Positions 8,376 to 16,859 are shown, counted from the stretch's first letter. The stretch: DNA of 56,396 nucleotides from an uncultured Prevotellaceae bacterium (GCA_900314655.1 OMWC01000025.1:1-56396); one strand, 5' to 3'. Program-made: numbers and translations. The notes: generated by a model not told the origin, from the letters alone.

Positions 8376-8879
8376 TTACTGCTGATTATAGAGCAGCCAA
8401 GCATCGGGATACTTACCGGCCTTGAAGTCGTTGCGGCTGCGCACGGCACTGGCCTTATCGTCGTAGGTAGTAGCCACCACGCGATACATGTTGCGGGCAC
8501 TGTTGTAAACAATCTGTGCATCATAGCCTCCATTTCTCAGAGTCTGCTGGAGACCTTCGGCATTAGCCTTTACAGAGAACGAACCAACCACGACGCTGAA
8601 ATTGCGGAGGCCGGAACCGTTGATGAGCTGAACGCTCTCCTGACGAACCACGGCATTGTCAACATTGTCAACAACGGTAGTCTCGGTAGAAGGACGAGTC
8701 ACCACGGGAGCCACAACGGTCGTTTCAGAACCTGCGTTCGAGGGCTGCTCGACAACGGTGTTAGTCTCCTGAGCCTTGGCTTTCTCATAAGCCTTGCGAT
8801 AAGCGCTCTCTGAAGATTTGCAACTTGTGAATGCGAGTGCGACAGCCAAACCTGCGCATAAAACCATATACTTCTTCAT
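8376..8879 (-). CDS. SPOR domain lipoprotein
   Basis: Probable lipoprotein that binds septal or denuded peptidoglycan. The signal peptide MKKYMVLCAGLAVALAFTSC ends in a lipobox (AFTSC, Cys20). A Ser/Thr/Val-rich linker (about 35-85) leads to a C-terminal SPOR domain (about 90-165) with FSVVVGSFSVKANAEGLQ and YRVVATTYDDKASAVRSRND. At 167 residues it is typical of small Bacteroidales SPOR proteins. It is the first gene ahead of ruvX. No clean TAnnTTTG box was found upstream. Confidence 0.9.
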   Translation of the reverse strand: MKKYMVLCAGLAVALAFTSCKSSESAYRKAYEKAKAQETNTVVEQPSNAGSETTVVAPVVTRPSTETTVVDNVDNAVVRQESVQLINGSGLRNFSVVVGSFSVKANAEGLQQTLRNGGYDAQIVYNSARNMYRVVATTYDDKASAVRSRNDFKAGKYPDAWLLYNQQ

Positions 8880-9011
8880 ATTTGCTATATAATTTGATGA
8901 ATTATTTTAGAAATCTTGTGCGAAATTACATAAATTCGAGCGAAAACAAGCCAATTTAGTGCATAAAGTTTGTTAAATGGCGCAAATACATAGTTTTTAA
9001 CGGAAGAAATG

Positions 9012-9042
9012 TTTGGGATTAGGGAAAAAATGTGTATCTTTG
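9012..9042 (+). promoter_or_regulatory. Promoter of the YtxH-holin-like cluster
   Basis: TTTG (9012-9015), a 19-base spacer, then TATCTTTG (9035-9042), matching the Bacteroidota -33/-7 form. It lies about 45 bases before the YtxH start. Confidence 0.8.
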
Positions 9043-9087
9043 CTTATGATTATTGTAAATCATATTAACTATTAAATATTTTAGATT

Positions 9088-9306
9088 ATGAAAACATTAG
9101 GCTACATTGGCGCATTCCTCGGCGGTGCTATCGCCGGCGCTGCCCTGGGCATCCTCATGGCTCCAGAGAAAGGACAAGACACTCGCGAGAAGATTACTGA
9201 CGCTATCGACGACTTCTGCAAGAAGCACAACATCAACCTCACGAAGAAAGAAATCGGCGACCTGGCCGACGATATCAAGGAAGCTGCTGCCGACATCGCA
9301 GAGTAA
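9088..9306 (+). CDS. YtxH domain protein
   Basis: Small membrane-associated protein of the YtxH/gas-vesicle-like family, often stress-linked. The 72 residues start with a Gly/Ala-rich transmembrane segment (GYIGAFLGGAIAGAALGILM, residues 5-24). The family's APEKGQDTREKI follows, then an amphipathic charged helix to the end. It is the first gene of a three-gene plus-strand cluster with the holin-like protein and a small charged protein, a grouping common in Bacteroidales. The promoter directly upstream supports this start. Confidence 0.88.
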   Translation: MKTLGYIGAFLGGAIAGAALGILMAPEKGQDTREKITDAIDDFCKKHNINLTKKEIGDLADDIKEAAADIAE

Positions 9307-9356
9307 GTATTTAGTTGGTAGGTTAAAGTTGAAAGGTTAAAGTTTAGAGAAACAAA

Positions 9357-9707
9357 TTGTTTTCCAACGACCAAAACATAGAGACCATCGGTCAACTCGT
9401 GGAGTTGGTCCGTCATTACATCGGGTTGCAGAACGAATATCTGCGACTGGATGTCATAGAAAAGGTGGTGAGGCTCATCACGGCCCTGGTCATGGCAGCC
9501 GTGGTGTTCCTCATCCTCATTATCATTCTGATTTACCTTTCTTTTGCCGCTGCCTATGCCATGGCACCCAGTGTGGGACATCCGGCAGCCTTCTGCATTG
9601 TGGCAGGTTTCTACATCATCATCTTCCTGCTGTTTATGGCATTCCGCAAATCATGGGTTGAAAAGCCGTTGGTAAGATTTCTTGCCAGTCTGCTGATGGA
9701 GAAGTGA
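9357..9707 (+). CDS. Holin-superfamily-like membrane protein (DUF1469 type)
   Basis: The 116-residue inner-membrane protein has two hydrophobic segments: ALVMAAVVFLILIIILIYLS (about 43-62) and AAFCIVAGFYIIIFLLFM (about 77-94). An N-terminal amphipathic helix (LVELVRHYIGLQNEYLRLDV) and a short basic C-terminus complete it. This layout matches the Phage_holin_3_6/DUF1469 family, mostly found on chromosomes with no phage. The start is TTG at 9357. No ATG precedes the conserved part, so the start is moderately certain. The gap to the YtxH gene contains GGTTAAAG word repeats. Confidence 0.8.
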   Translation: MFSNDQNIETIGQLVELVRHYIGLQNEYLRLDVIEKVVRLITALVMAAVVFLILIIILIYLSFAAAYAMAPSVGHPAAFCIVAGFYIIIFLLFMAFRKSWVEKPLVRFLASLLMEK

Positions 9708-9740
9708 AACCGAAACGAAAGGACTTAGAGAAAAGAGAAT

Positions 9741-9998
9741 ATGACTGAAAACGAACTGACAAACGGTCCTACCTACACGACCCTGCGTTCCATCGAAGAG
9801 CGCAAGGCGCAACTGCTGAAGGAGATCCGCAAGGACAGCCTGCAGATGAACAAATTGCGCCAGCAACTCTTTGAGAAGCCAAAGTTGCCCACGAAGAAAA
9901 GCGGCTTCATGCCCAGCAAGTTAGTGAGCAACGGGGCATCAGTGCTCGACGGTCTGCTGCTTGCCTGGAAGCTCTACCGGAAATTCAAGAAAAAGTAG
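9741..9998 (+). CDS. Small charged protein of the YtxH-holin cluster
   Basis: This 85-residue protein has no signal peptide. It is rich in Lys, Arg, Glu and Gln in the first half (SIEERKAQLLKEIRKDSLQM, probably helical or coiled-coil), with a moderately hydrophobic C-terminal stretch GASVLDGLLLAWKLYRKFKKK. I do not recognise a named domain. It follows the holin-like gene by 33 bases and is probably co-transcribed, so a structural role with those membrane proteins is a fair inference. Confidence 0.75.
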   Translation: MTENELTNGPTYTTLRSIEERKAQLLKEIRKDSLQMNKLRQQLFEKPKLPTKKSGFMPSKLVSNGASVLDGLLLAWKLYRKFKKK

Positions 9999-10046
9999 AA
10001 CTGCAACTTTTAGGTCTATTCAGAATCATAAGGACTTTAAGGACAC

Positions 10047-10121
10047 AAAAAAAGGAGTACCGCCGTACTCCAACCTTGTTAACCTTAAATCTAATACTAT
10101 GAAAAACACGCTGCAAAGTTA
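10047..10121 (-). ncRNA. Candidate ~60-nt small RNA with promoter and terminator
   Basis: On the minus strand a TAACTTTG -7 box (10114-10121) should start transcription near 10108. The transcript would run about 40 bases through CATAGTATTAGATTTAAGG and end in a perfect hairpin, GGAGTAC/GTACTCC (10054-10071), followed by seven Us. There is no room for a gene. From memory, the CATAGTATTAGATTTAAGG stretch recurs in Bacteroidales genomes, which would need a search. The hairpin could instead simply terminate the metallo-hydrolase gene 150 bases upstream. Confidence 0.5.
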
Positions 10122-10221
10122 CGGATTTATTTTGCTTATGCCTAATAATCAAGCATTTAAGCCCCAATTATTAATTAAAATTAACTAAAATAGAGGGATT
10201 TCCGTTCCTTTTTGGGCAGAT

Positions 10222-10992
10222 TTAGCCTTCTATCTCTACCACTTGTCCATCGTAAGCCAACTGGATATCAGGAGGCAACTGCGCATTGACTTCAGCGTGA
10301 AGTCCGATATCGTGACAGGAATGTATCAGCCACGTCTGCCCTGCCCCTACCCTGCGGGCAAAGGCCACCGCATCTTCAACATTCTGATGCGCATGATGAT
10401 CAGGCTTGTAGCGGAGGGCATTCACCACCAGCACCTTTACGCCTTCAAGCAACGCCTCATCCTCATGGTCTATCTGCTTCATATCGGTGATATAGGCTAA
10501 TGGGCCGATGCGATAGCCGAGAATGGGGAGCTTGCCATGCATCACACGGATAGGAAGTACTTCCAGTTCGCTATTCACCAGCATCGGATGGTGGGGCTGG
10601 ATGGTATGGAGAACAATGGCGGGGGCACCAGGATAGCGATTCTCAGCGAAACAATAAGGCACGGTCTGCATCAGTCCGCGGCTTGTCAGTTCGTCGGCAT
10701 AGACATTCACCTCACCAAACTGACAGAAAGGCCGCAGGTCGTCGATGCCGCCTACGTGGTCGTAATGAATATGAGTAAGCAGCACGGCATCAATCTTACG
10801 GAAGGGCTGGGTGAGCATCTGCTGGCGGAAGTCGGGACCCGTATCAATCAGTATTCGCGTGTTCTCGGTTTCTATCAACGCGGAACAACGCAGCCGCTTG
10901 TCATGAGAATCTTTGCTCTGACAAGTGCGGCAGGTGCAGCCTATGGCCGGCACGCCTACCGATGTTCCAGTTCCCAGAAAAGTCAACTTCAT
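10222..10992 (-). CDS. MBL-fold metallo-hydrolase (PhnP-like)
   Basis: Cytoplasmic metallo-beta-lactamase-fold hydrolase, closest to the PhnP/YycJ-like phosphodiesterases. Visible features are the N-terminal MKLTFLGTGTSVGVP, a CTCRTCQS pair of cysteines typical of PhnP-like zinc binding, and the metal motif LLTHIHYDHVGGIDDL (HxHxDH). Later histidines occur in VMHGKLP and LIHSCHD. The ATG at 10992 is chosen: an upstream TTG in frame lies within a repeat and would add only seven residues. The length is 256 residues. The substrate cannot be predicted from context. Confidence 0.88.
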   Translation of the reverse strand: MKLTFLGTGTSVGVPAIGCTCRTCQSKDSHDKRLRCSALIETENTRILIDTGPDFRQQMLTQPFRKIDAVLLTHIHYDHVGGIDDLRPFCQFGEVNVYADELTSRGLMQTVPYCFAENRYPGAPAIVLHTIQPHHPMLVNSELEVLPIRVMHGKLPILGYRIGPLAYITDMKQIDHEDEALLEGVKVLVVNALRYKPDHHAHQNVEDAVAFARRVGAGQTWLIHSCHDIGLHAEVNAQLPPDIQLAYDGQVVEIEG

Positions 10993-10999
10993 GAGATGG

Positions 11000-11036
11000 G
11001 TTTCAGGTTTCAAGCTTCAAGTTTCAGGTTTCAGAT
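11000..11036. repeat. GTTTCAGGTTTCAAG word repeat
   Basis: Three imperfect copies of TTTCAGGTTTCAAG-type words lie between murB and the metallo-hydrolase. The same word lies just upstream of the B3/4 gene (19206-19226). Confidence 0.75.
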
Positions 11037-11045
11037 TATAATGCC

Positions 11046-12065
11046 TTACACGATATTCACTTCCGGATGAATCTCAATGCCGAAACGATTGAGCACATCC
11101 ATCTTGATCTGTTCACAAAGATGCACAATCTCGTCGCCAGTGGCACCGCCCTTATTGACCAGCACCAGTGCCTGACGGTCATGTACACCGGCGCGCCCCA
11201 ACGTCTTACCCTTCCAGCCACATTGGTCAATCATCCAGCCGGCAGGAATCTTCTCATGCTCTGCATCAACGGTATAATGGGGCATGTTGGGATACAGGGC
11301 TGCCAGCCTTTCATATTTCTGACGTTTCACCACAGGATTCATGAAGAAACTGCCTGCATTGCCCTCGAACTTCGGATCTGGCAGTTTGGCATTGCGGATA
11401 TCGATAATGACCTGGCGCAACTGGGCAGCCGTGACATCGCGGTCATATCCTTTTGCCTCCAACTCCGTACGGATATTGCCATAGTCGAGATGGGGCTCAA
11501 AAGTGAGCGACAGCCTATAAGTGACATGCGTTATGAAAAAACGACCACGCCAATCCTGCTTGAAACGGCTCTGCCGATAACTGTACTGGCATTCCTCATT
11601 GGTGAACTGAACGAGACGGCCCGTGGCTATCTCCACGGCTTCCACGAGGGTAATCAAGTCCTTGGCCTCAACGCCGTAAGCACCGATATTCTGGACTGCC
11701 GAAGCTCCAACGTCACCAGGTATCAGGCTCAGATTTTCTGCGCCATACCACCCACGGCTTACACAGAGATCCACAATGTCATCCCAAGTCTCACCACTAC
11801 CGCAACGCAACAGCACATGACCGTCGCCCGTTTCATGGGCTTCCGCCCCCATAATGGCCGAATGGAGCACGGTGCCTTGGAAATCCTTGGTCAGCAGCAG
11901 GTTGCTGCCACCGCCCAAGATCATCAGCGGGCTATCCTCATCATGAAGCGTAGGCAATAAGGACTGGGCCTCATCCACCGTCGAAAATTCCAGGAAGCGA
12001 CTGCATTTAGCATCGATGCCAAATGTGTTGTGCGCCTTTAAACTATAATCTCTTACGTCTTTCAA
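11046..12065 (-). CDS. murB: UDP-N-acetylenolpyruvoylglucosamine reductase
   Basis: FAD- and NADPH-dependent reductase that completes UDP-MurNAc synthesis for peptidoglycan. Its 339 residues match the type I (E. coli-like) enzyme. Seen are the N-terminal SLKAHNTFGIDAKC, the FAD-binding LGGGSNLLLTKDF (about 50-62), NLSLIPGDVGASAVQNIGAY (about 113-132) and YRQSRFK (about 164-170). In the C-domain are GNAGSFFMNPVV with the catalytic-serine region, and HPEVNIV at the end with the conserved Glu. It is followed closely by the metallo-hydrolase on the same strand. Confidence 0.97.
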   Translation of the reverse strand: MKDVRDYSLKAHNTFGIDAKCSRFLEFSTVDEAQSLLPTLHDEDSPLMILGGGSNLLLTKDFQGTVLHSAIMGAEAHETGDGHVLLRCGSGETWDDIVDLCVSRGWYGAENLSLIPGDVGASAVQNIGAYGVEAKDLITLVEAVEIATGRLVQFTNEECQYSYRQSRFKQDWRGRFFITHVTYRLSLTFEPHLDYGNIRTELEAKGYDRDVTAAQLRQVIIDIRNAKLPDPKFEGNAGSFFMNPVVKRQKYERLAALYPNMPHYTVDAEHEKIPAGWMIDQCGWKGKTLGRAGVHDRQALVLVNKGGATGDEIVHLCEQIKMDVLNRFGIEIHPEVNIV

Positions 12066-12106
12066 ATCCTAAAAAAGTAATACCTTAAACACTATGCCAT
12101 CAGTCT

Positions 12107-12958
12107 CTACTCCACGAGTCCGGTCAGTTTCCACTCACCGCCGATAGCCTTGAAAGTCATTTGCAGTTCCTGACCGTTGGCAATACCGCGAAGCAGGAAT
12201 ATCTTCTGCGTGCTTTCCTTGTATTCCTGACCGTAGATAATATTATAAATAAGGTCGCCTGGAAGATCCGTAGGTCCTACGTCGGGCCACTGCTCAGGAA
12301 GCAGGTCGCCCGAAATAGTCTCGAAATCATCATCGGGATCAGGCCCCGTGAATGCAATGGGATTGCTCAGGCTCTTCATCTGGAAAGCGGAATCCGTGGC
12401 AAAACGCTGGTAGAACTTCAAGAACGAGGAATTGTTGTTCTGCACCATCGCGCTATTGTTGACCGAAGTCAGCATCCACTCGCCGTTCTTACGGTCAAAG
12501 TTGTATTTCTTCACGCGCTGCTCTTCAAGATTGATCTGCTCCACCACCACATGGTTGATACTCGTATCTTTTGAGAGATTGAGCTGCTTGCGATTGTCAA
12601 GAATCAGCGTATAGAAACCCTGAGGCATGAAGAAACGCTCCATCTTCCACTGCGACTTCGAAATCTTAACGGCATGGCCGTCGTTGACCACCGTCAGCGG
12701 AAACTGTATGCGCTTCATCTGCAACTTGCGGTTGCCGGCGAAATTAAAGAAGAAGTCGTCGAAGAGTTCATCAACAGCCTTCGAGACAGGCACGTCGTCA
12801 ATCAAATCTTCAAGCGAATCCACAGCCGTGGTATCGGCAATGGTGTCAGTGACGCTGGTGGAATCTGCAGCCACTGCTTTCTTCTTGTCAGTGCAGCCCG
12901 TTGTCCATAACATCATCGACAAACAGGCTATCAATACGATTATTGCACTCTTTCTCAT
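12107..12958 (-). CDS. Conserved Bacteroidales lipoprotein (DUF4348-like)
   Basis: Predicted lipoprotein with signal sequence MRKSAIIVLIACLSMMLWTTGC and lipobox cysteine at residue 22. An Asp/Thr/Ser-rich linker (about 25-58) follows. The folded part (about 60-283) contains VDELFDDFFFNFAGN, FPLTVVNDG, a MPQGFYTLIL segment and a C-terminal FLLRGIANGQELQMTFKAIG. This resembles the DUF4348 group, known almost only from Bacteroidales and without known function. The assignment is from memory of the FDDFFFNFAGNRKLQ-type signature. It lies 41 bases upstream of murB on the same strand. Confidence 0.75.
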   Translation of the reverse strand: MRKSAIIVLIACLSMMLWTTGCTDKKKAVAADSTSVTDTIADTTAVDSLEDLIDDVPVSKAVDELFDDFFFNFAGNRKLQMKRIQFPLTVVNDGHAVKISKSQWKMERFFMPQGFYTLILDNRKQLNLSKDTSINHVVVEQINLEEQRVKKYNFDRKNGEWMLTSVNNSAMVQNNNSSFLKFYQRFATDSAFQMKSLSNPIAFTGPDPDDDFETISGDLLPEQWPDVGPTDLPGDLIYNIIYGQEYKESTQKIFLLRGIANGQELQMTFKAIGGEWKLTGLVE

Positions 12959-13081
12959 CTTAGTAAAACATTCTTTCTCTCAAAACTACGGTGCAAAATT
13001 ACAAATTAATATTAACATAAATGCAGATTTAAGGAATTAATTTTTAAATAATTACACGGCAATCAGAAAAAGCCAAATAAA

Positions 13082-13113
13082 TTTGGTTTTTCCATCAGTT
13101 TGTAGTAATTTTG
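13082..13113 (+). promoter_or_regulatory. pheS promoter
   Basis: TTTG (13082-13085), a 20-base spacer and TAATTTTG (13106-13113), 23 bases before the pheS ATG. This rules out an upstream in-frame start at 13083, which would lie within the promoter. Confidence 0.85.
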
Positions 13114-13136
13114 CAGCCAAATTATTAATTAGCATC

Positions 13137-14198
13137 ATGTTATTAGAGAAAATAGAAGAACTTCTAAAAGAAGTTAGCGAGTTGACAGCCTCCAACGCTG
13201 AAGATATAGAACAACTCCGTCTGAAATACCTTAGTAAGAAAGGTGAAATCAATGCATTGATGGCCGATTTCCGCAATGTGGCCGCAGATCAGAAAAAGGA
13301 AGTGGGCATCAAAATCAATGAACTCAAGCAGACAGCTTTCGACAAGATCAATACGCTGCGCGAACAGTTAGCTACCGCCGAGACTGAGAGCGACGACATT
13401 GACCTGACGCGCACACCCTACCCCATCCAGTTAGGTACGCGCCATCCGCTGACCATCGTGAAGAACGAGATTATCGATATCTTCTCACGCATGGGCTTCG
13501 TGTTGGCCGACGGCCCTGAGGTGGAGGATGACCTGCACGTGTTCACGAAAATGAACTTCGCTGCCGACCATCCCGCCCGCGACATGCAAGACACATTCTT
13601 CGTGGAGCAGTCAGAACTGAACGACGTGACGAAGAACATCCTCCTGCGTTCCCACACTTCAAGTGTGCAGGCCCGCGTGATGGAGAACATGCACACCGAG
13701 GACGGCAAACTGACAGCCCCCATCCGCGTGATTTGCCCTGGACGTGTGTACCGCAACGAAGCCATCACGGCCCGCGCCCACTGCTTCTTCCATCAGATTG
13801 AGGGTCTCTATATTGATAAGAACGTGAGCTTCACCGACTTGAAACAAGTGTTGCTGACTTTCGCCCGCGAGCTCTTCGGTCCCGACACGAAAATCCGTCT
13901 GCGCCCCAGTTACTTCCCGTTCACCGAACCATCAGCCGAGATGGACATCTCCTGCCATATCTGCGGCGGTGTAGGTTGTGGATTCTGCAAGCACACGGGT
14001 TGGGTAGAGATTCTCGGTTGCGGCATGGTAGATCCCAACGTGCTCGAACTGTGCGGCATCGACAGCAAGATCTATAGCGGTTATGCCTTCGGCTTAGGCG
14101 TGGAGCGCATCACAAACCTGAAGTATCAGGTCTCTGACCTCCGCATGTTCTCTGAGAACGACACCCGCTTCCTTCGTGAATTCGAGGCAGCAAACTGA
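13137..14198 (+). CDS. pheS: Phenylalanine-tRNA ligase alpha subunit
   Basis: Catalytic alpha subunit of the (alpha-beta)2 class II synthetase that charges tRNA-Phe. Starting at MLLEKIEELL, 353 residues match the family. An N-terminal coiled coil (about 1-85) with LRLKYLSKKGEI precedes the catalytic core. The core shows HPLTIVKNEI, GFVLADGPEVEDD, LLRSHTSSVQAR (motif 2 region), HCFFHQIEGLYID, FPFTEPSAEMDISC and the motif 3 segment SGYAFGLGVERI. The start is set by the promoter 23 bases upstream. The beta subunit is not nearby, so pheS stands alone, ending at a hairpin terminator. Confidence 0.97.
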   Translation: MLLEKIEELLKEVSELTASNAEDIEQLRLKYLSKKGEINALMADFRNVAADQKKEVGIKINELKQTAFDKINTLREQLATAETESDDIDLTRTPYPIQLGTRHPLTIVKNEIIDIFSRMGFVLADGPEVEDDLHVFTKMNFAADHPARDMQDTFFVEQSELNDVTKNILLRSHTSSVQARVMENMHTEDGKLTAPIRVICPGRVYRNEAITARAHCFFHQIEGLYIDKNVSFTDLKQVLLTFARELFGPDTKIRLRPSYFPFTEPSAEMDISCHICGGVGCGFCKHTGWVEILGCGMVDPNVLELCGIDSKIYSGYAFGLGVERITNLKYQVSDLRMFSENDTRFLREFEAAN

Positions 14199-14224
14199 TT
14201 ATCACTTTACACCCCATACACCAC

Positions 14225-14262
14225 GAGGGCATGCCTTTCTCAATGGCATGCCCTCATTTATT
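14225..14262 (+). terminator. pheS terminator
   Basis: An 11-bp perfect stem (GAGGGCATGCC 14225-14235 with 14245-14255) is followed by ATTTATT. The U-tract is interrupted, so efficiency is uncertain. Confidence 0.7.
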
Positions 14263-14318
14263 CTGCAGATCCCAGCCGATTTTTCATGCAGTGCTTTTCA
14301 TCCTATCATCACTCAGAC

Positions 14319-14406
14319 TACAAAGTAAATTAGTTTGTACATCAAAAACCCATTGGAAGCACTCCAAAACATCATCGGATGAAGTACAAAGTAAATTAGT
14401 TTGTAC
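14319..14406. promoter_or_regulatory. Two identical palindromic sites upstream of dinB
   Basis: TACAAAGTAAATTAGTTTGTAC occurs at 14319-14340 and again, with one more outer base pair, at 14384-14406. Each is a dyad GTACAAA-N9-TTTGTAC, and the centres are about 65 bases (six helical turns) apart. They lie 100-190 bases before dinB in a stretch with no gene, which suggests operators for a dimeric regulator. No third copy was seen in the window. Confidence 0.6.
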
Positions 14407-14467
14407 TCGGCCCACCTTTTCCTCCACAAGCGTTGAAACGTTTTTTGCCCTCTACCTTTCCTCTATT

Positions 14468-14499
14468 TTTGGGTTTATAAGTGATTCTTTGTATATTTG
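14468..14499 (+). promoter_or_regulatory. dinB promoter
   Basis: TTTG (14468-14471), a 20-base spacer, then TATATTTG (14492-14499), nine bases before the ATG. The transcript may therefore be nearly leaderless. Confidence 0.8.
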
Positions 14500-14508
14500 C
14501 AGCCGTAA

Positions 14509-15588
14509 ATGCAACGGAAAATCATCCATATCGACATGGATAGCTTCTTTGCCAGCGTGGAGCAGAGAGACCATCCTGAACTCCGGGGAAAGCCCATTGC
14601 CGTGGGCGGAGACTCAGAGCGGGGCGTGGTGGCTACGGCGTCTTACGAGGCCCGCAAGTTCGGTGTGCATTCCGCCATGGCGATGACCAAAGCCAAAGCA
14701 CTCTGCAAGGACCTGATAGTAGTCCATGGAAACTACCATATATATAAAGAGGTGTCAAGGCAGATGCACGAGATTTTCCATGAATACACCGACCTTGTGG
14801 AGCCCATTTCGCTCGACGAGGCTTTCCTGGATGTCACCGAAAACAAGCCTGGCATAGAACTGGCCGTTGACATTGCCCGCGAAATCAAGCAGAAAATACA
14901 CGAGCGGCTCCAGCTGACTGCCTCTGCAGGTGTTTCCTATAACAAACTGCTGGCAAAGATTGCCTCCGACTGGCGTAAGCCAAACGGACTGACGACGATA
15001 CACCCCGACCGTGCGCTGGAGTTTATCGGGCAACTACGCGTAGAGAAGATATGGGGCGTGGGGCCCAAGACGGCCGATTCCATGCACCGCATGGGAATCT
15101 TCACGGGAGCTGACCTGCGCAAGATGTCGCAAGAACGGCTGACGCAAGCATTCGGCAAGATGGGAAAGCTGTTCTATCAGTTTGCCCGGGGCATCGATGA
15201 GCGGCCCATCACCGTGAATTACGAGCGAAAATCGGTAGGCTGCGAGCGGACGTTTGAAAAAGATATCAGCTCGAAGTCGGCTCTCACCATTGAACTCTAT
15301 CATACGGTCGTTGAACTGGAAAGGCGTTTGGCAAAATCTGACTTCAAAGGAACGACCCTCACCCTGAAACTGAAATACGAGAACTTCGAACAACACACGC
15401 ACAGCCTCACCAGCAACAGGATTCTCCGTACGAAAGACGACATTCTGCCCTTGGCCAAGCAACTGCTGGCAGGTGCCACCCTTGACAGTCATTATATCAG
15501 ATTGATGGGGCTCTCTGTTTCCAATCCTGCCCGACATGAATCCCAGCAGTGGATACAACTGGAACTGGAATTTCAGCCCTGGGACTAA
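14509..15588 (+). CDS. dinB: DNA polymerase IV
   Basis: Y-family translesion polymerase. At 359 residues it is full length. The palm has HIDMDSFFASVEQRDHPELR with the first catalytic Asp (about 7-26) and SLDEAFLDVT with the Asp-Glu pair (about 100-109). The finger segment is YEARKFGVHSAMAMTKAKAL. Helix-hairpin-helix thumb elements (KIWGVGPKTADSMHRMGI) follow, and the little finger contains KSVGCERTFEKDI. The C-terminus lacks an obvious QLxLF clamp motif, ending in WIQLELEFQPWD. The gene overlaps the convergent umuC by four bases. Palindromic sites upstream may control it. Confidence 0.96.
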   Translation: MQRKIIHIDMDSFFASVEQRDHPELRGKPIAVGGDSERGVVATASYEARKFGVHSAMAMTKAKALCKDLIVVHGNYHIYKEVSRQMHEIFHEYTDLVEPISLDEAFLDVTENKPGIELAVDIAREIKQKIHERLQLTASAGVSYNKLLAKIASDWRKPNGLTTIHPDRALEFIGQLRVEKIWGVGPKTADSMHRMGIFTGADLRKMSQERLTQAFGKMGKLFYQFARGIDERPITVNYERKSVGCERTFEKDISSKSALTIELYHTVVELERRLAKSDFKGTTLTLKLKYENFEQHTHSLTSNRILRTKDDILPLAKQLLAGATLDSHYIRLMGLSVSNPARHESQQWIQLELEFQPWD

Positions 15589-16859
15589 ACTTTCACTACC
15601 AAGAGGTCTTGAATGTTGGTCGTATAGCGGCGTGAAAGATATTCATGCTTCAATCCGAAACGGATATCCGTGCCCTGAATGGCCAACCGCACCTTGCCTT
15701 GGCCGTTCAGCTGATTGATACGGTCAATCGTACGGATAAGAAGCTGTTGTTTCTTACGGTCCACCGTGTCAAACAAATCCTGCTGCCGGGGTCTTTCAGG
15801 AACAATATCCATCAGTATCACGCCTGCCTTTTTATAATAATAGGTGCCGGGAACATAAGCGCGGCGCAAAATCTTCAGTGCCGCCTGGATAATCTCTGCC
15901 GACGACTGAGTGGCTACGGAGAGCGTGATCGTCTGATGAATCATGTGGGCAGGCACCCGTTCGTTAAACCTACTAGTATAGGCAAACACCATGATGCTTT
16001 TGCAACAGGAACCTTGACGACGCAGTTTCTCGGCACAACGCGAAGCATAATTGGCCACGGCCTCCTCCAACACCTGCCGGTCGCTGATACCCTGATCGGA
16101 AAAGGAACGGCTGGTGCAGATGCTCTGCTTCTGGGGCAATTCATCCACGTTGATGCAACTCACGCCGTTCAGTTCCTTCCAGGTTCTCGCCGTGGTCACG
16201 TTGAAGTGCTGCCGCACCCAACTTTCACTCTTGGCGGCAAAGTCGGCAGCCGTGCGAATGCCGTAATACTCCAGCTGCTTGCTGATCCTGCGCCCGATAC
16301 CCCATACATCCTCAACTGGAAAGAGCGCCAAGGCTTTCTGCCGTTTCTCTTCGGTATCCATCAGGCAGCAACCGTGATAGCCCTTGTATTTCTTGGCAAA
16401 CTTGCTCGCCATCTTAGCCAGCGTGCGCGTAGGTGCAATGCCCAATGAAATGGGGATGCCCGTTGACTTGCTCACACGCTTCACCAGCCGTTCGCCATAG
16501 GCTTTCAGGTCGTAGGTCTGGTCCATGTCGGTGAAGTCGAGGAAAGCTTCGTCAATGCTGTAGATATCCAGATGAGGGGTATATTGGCTCAGCAGACTCA
16601 TCACCCTGCGAGAGAGGGAGCCATAGAGCGTATAGTTGCTGGAGAACACCGCCACATGGTTGTCGTCCAGCAACTGTCGCACCTGATAAAACGGATCACC
16701 CATCTTCAATCCCAAAGCCTTGCTCTCGTTGCTGCGCGCAATGACACACCCGTCGTTGTTGCTCAGCACCACCACGGGACGATTGTTCAGCTCCGGATGA
16801 AACACCCGTTCGCACGAACAATAGAAATTGTTGCAATCTGCAAGGCCAAAGAATTGCAT
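15585..16859 (-). CDS. umuC: DNA polymerase V catalytic subunit UmuC-like
   Basis: Y-family polymerase that acts with processed UmuD in SOS mutagenesis. The 424 residues match UmuC. Seen are GLADCNNFYCSCERVFHPEL (about 5-24), VLSNNDGCVIARSNESKALG (about 31-50), YSIDEAFLDFTDM with the catalytic Asp-Glu, SLGIAPTRTLAKMASKFAKK, and the HhH segment DVWGIGRRISKQLEYYGI. The C-terminal little finger precedes a KHEYLSRRYTT-type end. It is the last gene of a tight four-gene set, nine bases after the CE15 esterase gene. It converges on dinB with a four-base overlap of stop codons. Confidence 0.95.
   Translation of the reverse strand: MQFFGLADCNNFYCSCERVFHPELNNRPVVVLSNNDGCVIARSNESKALGLKMGDPFYQVRQLLDDNHVAVFSSNYTLYGSLSRRVMSLLSQYTPHLDIYSIDEAFLDFTDMDQTYDLKAYGERLVKRVSKSTGIPISLGIAPTRTLAKMASKFAKKYKGYHGCCLMDTEEKRQKALALFPVEDVWGIGRRISKQLEYYGIRTAADFAAKSESWVRQHFNVTTARTWKELNGVSCINVDELPQKQSICTSRSFSDQGISDRQVLEEAVANYASRCAEKLRRQGSCCKSIMVFAYTSRFNERVPAHMIHQTITLSVATQSSAEIIQAALKILRRAYVPGTYYYKKAGVILMDIVPERPRQQDLFDTVDRKKQQLLIRTIDRINQLNGQGKVRLAIQGTDIRFGLKHEYLSRRYTTNIQDLLVVKV

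Noticed and set aside
9357..9707. Holin-like gene considered as a sign of a prophage
   Set aside because: The chromosomal DUF1469/YtxH grouping is common in Bacteroidales. No phage genes are nearby.
13083..13136. Upstream extension of pheS by 18 codons
   Set aside because: It lies within the pheS promoter and is not conserved in the family.
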